8,376 nt of DNA, taken from Darwinibacter acetoxidans_A. Its GTDB lineage: Bacteria; Bacillota; Limnochordia; Darwinibacteriales; Darwinibacteriaceae. A program made the position numbers and the translations under genes. Location of the stretch: assembly GCA_041936745.1 (NCBI GenBank), contig JBHGWS010000050.1, forward strand, positions 1 to 8,376, written 5' to 3'. How positions within the stretch are numbered: position 1 is the first letter of the stretch; the number at the start of each line of letters is the position of its first letter. The notes under the pieces were generated by a model that searched no databases, was not told the origin of the DNA, and saw only the letters and a program-made list of their open reading frames with translations. Of this stretch, positions 1-4,369 are shown piece by piece.

Positions 1-37
1 CCCTTCTTCGATCAAGCCTTCTTAGACAAGTCCTCTT
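1..37 (-). repeat. Imperfect short tandem repeat after the ABC permease gene
   Basis: Read on the minus strand, the bases after the permease stop codon contain two adjacent related units, AAGAGGACTTGTCT and AAGAAGGCTTGATCG, then the start of a third, AAGAAGGG, which runs off the left edge. The unit is about 14-15 nt with several mismatches. No hairpin with a T-run is visible here, so the end of this transcript is not in the window. It could be chance purine-rich sequence, or part of the leader of a next leftward gene. Confidence 0.3.
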
Positions 38-43
38 AAGTTT

Positions 44-1240
44 CTAGTTTTCTTTATAACGGAGCCATTTGACGATCTCGCCCATAGTGGCATTTTTACC
101 GTACATGAGCATGCCGATCCGGAAGATCTTAGCGGCGGCCCTCACAATTAACCAAGTGGTGAGCAGAAGCAGGGCACCGGATGTCAGGATCTGCCAAAGG
201 GGTACTTTTGTCATACCGGCCCTGACCATCATAATGGAAGGGCTGGTAAGCGGGAACAGGCTGGCAAATAAGGCTACGGTCCCATCGGGGTTTGTCGTCA
301 GCGGTGCAATAAACAAAAACGACAGCATGGGCATCATAATGACAAGCCCTTGGGAGTTGCCGGCACTCTGCAGATCTTCCATGGTGGCTCCCATGCTGAC
401 AAAGAGGGCACTGAAAAGAAGATAACCGCATAAGCCAAAGAAAAGCAGGAGAGGAACATTCACCGCTTGTAAGGCCTCTAAGACGGGAAAATCAATAAAA
501 TAGATTGCCAAAGGCAGGCCTAAAGCCAACCAAAAGGCAAGCTGAATAACGCCTAAGAAAAAGTGGCCTAAAATTTTCCCCTGCATCAGCTGGGCCGGTT
601 TGATCGAAGATAAAACAACTTCCGCCATGCGGTCTCTTTTTTCCTGCAGGGCGCTCTGCATCAGCATGGAACCGGAGGTGAGGATCAAATAGAAAATTAA
701 GACAGTAAAGACAATATTTACTATCATCTCTAAAGCCTCCGGCTCCTGATCTTCCTTAAGGGGTGTTCTGTTAATTTGGGCGGGGGCAGTTAAAAAGGCC
801 AGCTGTTCCGGTCGGATTTCAACTTCCCTTAAACGGGACTGCTGTAAAATTGTGGTGAGGGCTTGGCTTAAAGCCGCTACTCCCGTACTACTGTGGTCGC
901 TGTAGACAAGCTCTATCCGGCCGCTTTTTAGAAACTCCCGGGACAGGGTGAAATAACCGCTGGCTTTCTCAGCCTGGACCACCGCGGCGATGGTTTCTTC
1001 ATCTTCAAATTCTTTTAAGATAATATTTTCCGGCAGCATTGTCCCTAGAGCGGGTAATGCTTCGATCTCGTCGATGACATAATAAGTTACGGCCGCAGGC
1101 TTATTCCAACGCTCCAAAAGCGCCGGCAGGCCGATGAAAACCGCCATGATCAGCGGCGTGATTAAAAGCCCGATGATAAACTGCTTATTGGTTAAATTGC
1201 GTAAAACTTCCCATTTGGCAATCTTCCAGGTATCTCCCAT
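44..1240 (-). CDS. ABC-2 type transporter permease (NatB/YhaP-like)
   Basis: This 398-residue integral membrane subunit pairs with the ATPase encoded just upstream, probably to export a substrate that cannot be read from sequence. NatB relatives are linked to Na+ or drug/peptide efflux. Visible are an N-terminal membrane helix at about residues 20-40, a large extracytoplasmic loop at about 45-170, then five helices at about 172-196, 222-250, 262-286, 296-316 and 350-370. After helix 2 comes the family's conserved coupling segment, EKRDRMAEVVLSS (200-212) followed by GKILG (221-225). This one-plus-five arrangement and the length are usual for the NatB group. The ATG start lies 1 nt past the ATPase stop and is preceded by a G7 run that serves as ribosome binding site, so translation is probably coupled. 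The gene is intact, ending in TAG. Confidence 0.9.
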   Translation of the reverse strand: MGDTWKIAKWEVLRNLTNKQFIIGLLITPLIMAVFIGLPALLERWNKPAAVTYYVIDEIEALPALGTMLPENIILKEFEDEETIAAVVQAEKASGYFTLSREFLKSGRIELVYSDHSSTGVAALSQALTTILQQSRLREVEIRPEQLAFLTAPAQINRTPLKEDQEPEALEMIVNIVFTVLIFYLILTSGSMLMQSALQEKRDRMAEVVLSSIKPAQLMQGKILGHFFLGVIQLAFWLALGLPLAIYFIDFPVLEALQAVNVPLLLFFGLCGYLLFSALFVSMGATMEDLQSAGNSQGLVIMMPMLSFLFIAPLTTNPDGTVALFASLFPLTSPSIMMVRAGMTKVPLWQILTSGALLLLTTWLIVRAAAKIFRIGMLMYGKNATMGEIVKWLRYKEN

Positions 1241-1241
1241 T

Positions 1242-2150
1242 CTAAAGCCCCCCCTGTGCTATTTTTACGAAAATGTCATGTAAAGAGGGCCGGGTGATGC
1301 TCAGTTCCCTAATTTCCAAATCCTGCGGCAGGGAATCTAAAAACTCCTTAGGCGTTACGCCGTCTTTTAAGATCAAAAAATGCCGCTGTTCGTTAATCTG
1401 CTCAAGGCTCTCCACAAGGGAGGAGCCGTTTTCCAGACTTAAAGAGTTAGGCGTCAGCAGATTAATGCGGAAATTTCCGTAGCGCTCTTTAATAGACTGC
1501 AGCTCACCTGCGACAACTTTTTTGCCTTTGTCGATTAAAAAGATCTCGTCGGCAAGTTCCTCAACTATATTCATTTGGTGGCTGGAAAGCAGGACAACTG
1601 CGCCTCGATCCGCCAAGGCCCTGATTTCCTCTTTGAATTGGTCTTGGCTGACGGGATCGAGGCCGGAAAAAGGCTCGTCCAAAACGATAAACTTCGGTTC
1701 GTGAAGAACCGATGCGATAAACTGCACTTTTTGGGCCATTCCTTTGGAAAGCTGTTCCACCTTGGCGTAAGCGTAATCTTGCAGTTGGAATTTCTCCAGC
1801 CATTCCAAAGCCCTTCGGCGGGCCGTGTCACGTGAGATGTTTTTTAAGCCCGCCAAAAACAGCAAGATGCTCATTACCTTAGCCTCTTTATATAACCCGC
1901 GTTCTTCCGGCAGGTAACCTACCGAGGAAAGGGGTATGCCTTTGGTTTGGCGGCCTTGGTCCTTAAACAAAATCGTTCCTTCATCCGGGGCGGTGATGCC
2001 CATGATCATGCGGATAATAGTGGTTTTTCCCGCTCCGTTGGGGCCTAATACACCTAAAATGCGGCCCTGGGGAGCCCGAAAAGAGACATTATCGACGACA
2101 GCGGCATCCCCGTACACTTTACGGATCCCTTGTACTTCTAAACCGTCCAA
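1242..2150 (-). CDS. ABC transporter ATP-binding protein (NatA/YhaQ-like, DUF4162 C-terminus)
   Basis: This 302-residue cytoplasmic ATPase powers the adjacent permease. Seen in order: Walker A GPNGAGKTT (36-44); a Q-loop region reading GYLPEERGLY (78-87), with glutamate where most ABC proteins have glutamine, as in the YhaQ subgroup; the signature as LSKGM (134-138) instead of LSGGQ; Walker B FIVLDEP (154-160) with D-loop SGLD (162-165); and the H-loop histidine H191 in SSHQM. The C-terminal portion (about 210-295) matches the DUF4162 extension typical of NatA/YhaQ exporters. All catalytic residues are present. The start is TTG, with GGGGGA 7 nt upstream. It is the first gene of the exporter operon, behind its own promoter at 2186-2214. 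Its last codons contain a G7 run (1248-1254) directly before the permease start. Confidence 0.93.
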   Translation of the reverse strand: MDGLEVQGIRKVYGDAAVVDNVSFRAPQGRILGVLGPNGAGKTTIIRMIMGITAPDEGTILFKDQGRQTKGIPLSSVGYLPEERGLYKEAKVMSILLFLAGLKNISRDTARRRALEWLEKFQLQDYAYAKVEQLSKGMAQKVQFIASVLHEPKFIVLDEPFSGLDPVSQDQFKEEIRALADRGAVVLLSSHQMNIVEELADEIFLIDKGKKVVAGELQSIKERYGNFRINLLTPNSLSLENGSSLVESLEQINEQRHFLILKDGVTPKEFLDSLPQDLEIRELSITRPSLHDIFVKIAQGGL

Positions 2151-2185
2151 TTCAATTCCCCCACTCTTAAGCTGACATTAGACAT

Positions 2186-2214
2186 ATTATACCACAGGAG
2201 GGGGGATTTGTGAA
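2186..2214 (-). promoter_or_regulatory. Sigma-A-type promoter of the ABC exporter operon
   Basis: On the minus strand the -35 box is TTCACA (2209-2214; 5 of 6 match to TTGACA), followed by a 17-nt spacer and a perfect -10 box TATAAT (2186-2191). An extended -10 TG sits one base upstream of the -10 box. The predicted transcript starts near 2179, about 30 nt before the TTG start of the ATPase gene. This is the best promoter match in the window and suggests constitutive or housekeeping expression unless a repressor acts. No obvious operator was seen over it. Confidence 0.8.
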
Positions 2215-2232
2215 AAAACTTTCAAAAATGAG

Positions 2233-2258
2233 AAAAGACCGGGCAAAGCCGGCCTTTT
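2233..2258 (-). terminator. Intrinsic terminator of the sigma/anti-sigma/SIMPL operon
   Basis: The arms are AAAAGGCCGGC and GCCCGGTCTTTT on the minus strand, with a 3-nt TTT loop and one bulged C. As RNA the stem is about 11 bp including one G-U pair, and it ends in UUUU. It begins 7 nt past the SIMPL stop codon and sits upstream of the ABC promoter, so it separates the two leftward operons. The plus-strand version has an A/C mismatch where the minus strand has G-U, so termination should be better in the leftward direction. Confidence 0.8.
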
Positions 2259-2265
2259 GTAGTGC

Positions 2266-2973
2266 CTAGAATGAAAAGACAAGGCGCACCCGGGCAGAAA
2301 CTTCCACATCGCCTGGTTTAATAGTGGATTTTTCCTCACCGAAAGCTTGGGCCCGCATCACCGCGGTGTCCATCAAAGGGGCGTAACTGCCGTATTCCTC
2401 ATTAATGGAGGCGATGGCCTTGATTTCAACACCCGCGCTTCTTGCAATAACTTCCGCTTTGGCTTTCGCCTGTTTAACCGCATTTGCCAGGGCCTGCAGC
2501 TGCATTTCCTGTTTGTCTTCAATGTCGAAACGGATGCCCTGTACCTGGTTTGCCCCCGCTTTGATTGCTGTATCAACGATGAGGCCCACATCATCTAAAT
2601 CTTTTGTCGTCACGGTAACCCTGTTTTGCACAACATAAAAGGTAATGGTCCTTTCGTTTTCCGTACCTCTGCCTACGACTTGGTTTGTACTGTAAATGTT
2701 GTAGCCGCTCGTTGCAATTTCCTCATCACCAAAGCCCAATTCTTTTAAGGCCGCCAAGACCTCATTCATTAAGCGGGCGTTTTCCTGGGAAGCGGCCTCT
2801 GCCATCTCGTCTTTGGTTTCAACTCCCAACGTAACTTCTGCCATATCCGCCGCCCCGGTGATAACGGCCGTCCCCGTAACCTCCAGGCTGCCCGCGGCGG
2901 CTGCCAAGGCCCCGCTGCCTAAAAGGAGCGTTAAAATCAGAACAACACTTACAAACATAGTTTTCTTTGTCAT
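2266..2973 (-). CDS. SIMPL domain-containing (DUF541) secreted protein
   Basis: This 235-residue protein has a classic signal peptide: a basic start MTKKT, a hydrophobic core VSVVLILTLLLG, and an ALA-type cleavage site near residue 25. It is therefore exported, either released or left at the outer membrane face. The rest matches the SIMPL/DUF541 (YggE-like) fold: an opening SLEVTGTAVI strand, alternating long helices and strands, the segment GANQVQGIRFDIED in the middle, and a C-terminal IKPGDVEVSARVRLVF. YggE-type proteins are linked to oxidative or envelope stress, but their molecular activity is not established. The ATG start lies 2 nt past the anti-sigma stop, with its GGAAG ribosome binding site inside the end of that gene. 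It is the last gene of the ECF sigma operon, so it is probably a target and possibly an effector of that regulator. Confidence 0.88.
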   Translation of the reverse strand: MTKKTMFVSVVLILTLLLGSGALAAAAGSLEVTGTAVITGAADMAEVTLGVETKDEMAEAASQENARLMNEVLAALKELGFGDEEIATSGYNIYSTNQVVGRGTENERTITFYVVQNRVTVTTKDLDDVGLIVDTAIKAGANQVQGIRFDIEDKQEMQLQALANAVKQAKAKAEVIARSAGVEIKAIASINEEYGSYAPLMDTAVMRAQAFGEEKSTIKPGDVEVSARVRLVFSF

Positions 2974-2975
2974 AT

Positions 2976-3581
2976 TTATCTTCCTTCCTCTTTTTGCAGA
3001 ACTTGAATTTCTCTTTCTCCCCGTATTTCATAAAGCTTACCTTCGCTTAAGACTGTTCCTTCTATCTTCAATTCATAACGGCCCGAAGCAAGAGGTGCTT
3101 CCGCCAGGATGGTCAGGGCAGGCCCTTCCCGGCTAAGATCTTTTTCGCTGAGGTTAACAAAAAGCCTCTTTCCCTGCAAGGGCAGGCGGCGCCCGTCTTC
3201 CGTGATGCGCCTGATAAAAAGGGAAAGCGGGGGGCCCTGCCCCGCCTCAAGCGGAGTGGGGGTCGCCTTGACGGAAATTCCAATTAATGCACCCGGTTCG
3301 GTAATTAAAGCGCCCTGCTCAACGGAAAGGCTCCTCATACGCATCTCGGGCACAGGGGCCGCAAAATCAGGCGGCGGCTGGTTAAAGAAGGGGCGCAGGA
3401 AAAAGACAACAAGTACGGCGGCGGCTAAAGTGCCTGCCCAAATCCGCCCTTTTCGCCACCAGGGCGTCTTTTTCTCTATCTCAGGCGCAATTTTTGCCCA
3501 AAGCCGATCGGCGGATCCTTGCCACTTACTGTGCTCTGCCAGTGCCTTTTGAATCTTTCTCTCAAAACTCAACGGGGCCAC
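2976..3581 (-). CDS. Single-pass membrane protein, probable anti-sigma factor
   Basis: I do not recognise the family by sequence; the anti-sigma role is inferred from gene order. The 201-residue protein has a charged, helical N-terminal part (1-46) that would be cytoplasmic, one membrane helix (about 47-66, core WAGTLAAAVLVVFFL), and a 135-residue outer domain rich in short strands (for example SGRYELKIEGTV, 166-177), perhaps an Ig-like sandwich. This is the topology of membrane anti-sigma factors. It has no cysteine, so it lacks the HxxxCxxC zinc motif of the ZAS class. The GTG start overlaps the end of the sigma gene by 20 nt. A TTG three codons later (3572), 8 nt past the G5 run, is an alternative. 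Signal sensing could involve the outer domain. It might instead be a co-regulated envelope protein. Confidence 0.7.
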   Translation of the reverse strand: MAPLSFERKIQKALAEHSKWQGSADRLWAKIAPEIEKKTPWWRKGRIWAGTLAAAVLVVFFLRPFFNQPPPDFAAPVPEMRMRSLSVEQGALITEPGALIGISVKATPTPLEAGQGPPLSLFIRRITEDGRRLPLQGKRLFVNLSEKDLSREGPALTILAEAPLASGRYELKIEGTVLSEGKLYEIRGEREIQVLQKEEGR

Positions 3582-4122
3582 CCCCTTTCCTTTCCTCTAT
3601 AATTTTTTTCAAACGCTGCCTGGCCACATATAATCTGGATTTAACCGTGGAAGCCGGGATCTGCAGTACTTCCGCCGTTTCTTTTTCCGTCAAGCCGGAG
3701 AAATATTTTAAAATTAAGGGCAGCCGCTGGTTGTCATCCAGGCTGTTTATGGCTGTAAAAAGCGCAGCCAAATCTTCCTTTTCTAAAGTCCGCTCTTCCG
3801 GTTTAAAAACCCGGTGGGGGTTTTCTTCATTATTTTCAGAGAGCACGAGTTCTCTTTGAAAGCTGCTTTTCACCCGCTTGGCCTCATTGACGACAATGGC
3901 AGTAAACCATGGTTTGAAAGGCCTGCCGTCTTTAAAAGAAGCCAGGGAGCGGAAAGCCCGCAAAAAGGCTTCTTGCACCGCATCTTCCGCCACGGCCCAG
4001 TCGCGGGTGATTAAATAAGCTAAGCGCACCGCCCCTTCCGCATGAAGGCGGAAGATGGCCTCCAACGCATCCTGCCTGCCGTTTTTTGCTGCTTTGATTA
4101 GTTCGTTCTCCTGCCTGCCCAA
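3562..4122 (-). CDS. ECF-type RNA polymerase sigma factor (sigma-70 family)
   Basis: This 186-residue cytoplasmic sigma factor has only regions 2 and 4, as ECF members do. Region 2 spans about 18-84, with AEDAVQEAFLRAFRSL (45-60, core binding) and FKPWFTAIVVNEAKR (69-83, the -10 recognition part). Region 4 spans about 118-174, with the -35 helix-turn-helix LTEKETAEVLQIPASTVKSR (144-163). I chose the TTG at 4122 because AAGGGGGGA ends 6 nt before it and the protein then starts in the usual way (MGRQENELIKAAKNG). An in-frame TTG at 4140 would add six residues but lacks a ribosome binding site. The gene overlaps the next gene's start, which encodes the likely anti-sigma factor, so the two are translationally coupled. 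It probably activates its own promoter (4156-4184). Confidence 0.9.
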   Translation of the reverse strand: MGRQENELIKAAKNGRQDALEAIFRLHAEGAVRLAYLITRDWAVAEDAVQEAFLRAFRSLASFKDGRPFKPWFTAIVVNEAKRVKSSFQRELVLSENNEENPHRVFKPEERTLEKEDLAALFTAINSLDDNQRLPLILKYFSGLTEKETAEVLQIPASTVKSRLYVARQRLKKIIEERKGGGPVEF

Positions 4123-4128
4123 AAACCA

Positions 4129-4137
4129 TCCCCCCTT
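4129..4137 (-). promoter_or_regulatory. Ribosome binding site deciding the sigma factor start
   Basis: AAGGGGGGA on the minus strand ends 6 nt before the TTG at 4122. Starting at the farther TTG (4140) would place this element inside the coding region and leave only weak GAAGG upstream. An ATG overlapping the element (4129) is out of frame with the sigma protein. Confidence 0.6.
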
Positions 4138-4155
4138 CAAGACGCCTTCACTTTA

Positions 4156-4184
4156 TATACCCTTCGTTGCCTGCAAAAGTTTAT
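4156..4184 (-). promoter_or_regulatory. Possible ECF-type autoregulatory promoter of the sigma operon
   Basis: On the minus strand ATAAAC (4179-4184), followed by TTTT, lies 17 nt before GGTATA (4156-4161). This resembles the sigma-W class pattern TGAAAC / CGTA at 16-17 nt spacing, with one or two mismatches in each box. A transcript from here would start near 4149 and have a leader of about 27 nt carrying the AAGGGGGGA ribosome binding site. The match is partial and no convincing sigma-A promoter was seen for this operon. The assignment is inference. Confidence 0.4.
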
Positions 4185-4231
4185 GTTTTTAGGAATTTAT
4201 TTTTTTCGACAATTTGGAAAAGGCGCGAAAG

Positions 4232-4241
4232 CTTAATTAAG
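4232..4241. repeat. 10-bp perfect palindrome in the divergent gap
   Basis: CTTAATTAAG is a perfect 10-bp palindrome in the gap between the divergent sigma and c-di-GMP operons. It lies upstream of both predicted promoters. AT-rich palindromes of this size can occur by chance, and no second copy was seen in the gap, so a role as a protein binding site is only a possibility. Confidence 0.25.
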
Positions 4242-4293
4242 GGTGTGTTTTCTTGCTAAGTGATTACTTTTGTAAAAGCTGTGCAGGATTTCG

Positions 4294-4302
4294 TGATGTA
4301 AT
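4294..4302 (+). promoter_or_regulatory. Possible extended -10 promoter of the c-di-GMP/chemoreceptor operon
   Basis: TGATGTAAT gives an extended -10 TGn followed by TGTAAT (5 of 6 match to TATAAT). No acceptable -35 box lies 16-18 nt upstream. If used, transcription would start near 4309 and leave a leader of about 60 nt containing the inverted and direct repeats at 4325-4352. The assignment is weak. Confidence 0.3.
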
Positions 4303-4324
4303 GTCGAATGTAAAACCTTGGTAG

Positions 4325-4352
4325 AGTTAGTGCCATTACTAACTTACTAAGT
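4325..4352. repeat. Overlapping inverted and direct repeats upstream of the c-di-GMP gene
   Basis: Three related structures are packed into 28 bases. An inverted repeat, AGTTAGT (4325-4331) and ACTAACT (4338-4344), is perfect over 7 bp with a 6-nt loop. A tandem direct repeat, TTACTAAC (4336-4343) then TTACTAAG (4344-4351), differs only in its last base. A small palindrome, ACTTA-C-TAAGT, lies at 4342-4352. The heptamer CTAAGTG at 4347-4353 recurs at 4256-4262. The cluster ends 3 nt before the ribosome binding site, so it could be an operator or a leader hairpin controlling translation. Confidence 0.55.
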
Positions 4353-4355
4353 GTT

Positions 4356-4361
4356 AAGGGG
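4356..4361 (+). promoter_or_regulatory. Ribosome binding site deciding the start of the GGDEF/HD-GYP protein
   Basis: AAGGGG ends 8 nt before the ATG at 4370, a normal spacing. A TTG two codons earlier (4364) is only 2 nt from this element, too close to be used. The protein therefore starts at 4370. Confidence 0.7.
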
Positions 4362-4369
4362 CTTTGGGC

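Noticed and set aside
1242..2150. A possibly inactive ATPase, because the signature is LSKGM and the Q-loop lacks its glutamine.
   Set aside because: Both changes are usual in the NatA/YhaQ subgroup, and Walker A, Walker B and the H-loop histidine are intact.
2976..3581. A zinc-binding (ZAS) anti-sigma factor.
   Set aside because: The protein has no cysteine, so the HxxxCxxC motif is absent; only the topology and gene order support an anti-sigma role.
3932..4129. A leftward reading frame with an ATG beside a strong ribosome binding site inside the sigma factor gene.
   Set aside because: It is in another frame of a clear sigma factor gene, and its translation shows no family features; the ribosome binding site serves the TTG at 4122.
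4141..4169. An ECF promoter on the minus strand from GGCAAC and CGTC.
   Set aside because: The spacing of 21 nt is too long for this class, and the alternative at 4156-4184 gives a better spacing and leader.
4311..4345. A second ECF-type promoter on the plus strand, from TAAAACCTT at 4311-4319.
   Set aside because: No CGTA-like box occurs 16-17 nt downstream; the bases there read CCATTA.
4141..4369. A c-di-GMP riboswitch (GEMM type) upstream of the GGDEF/HD-GYP gene, suggested by GGCGCGAAAGC at 4222-4232.
   Set aside because: The conserved core pieces of the GEMM aptamer and its paired stems were not found; only a short fragment looks similar.
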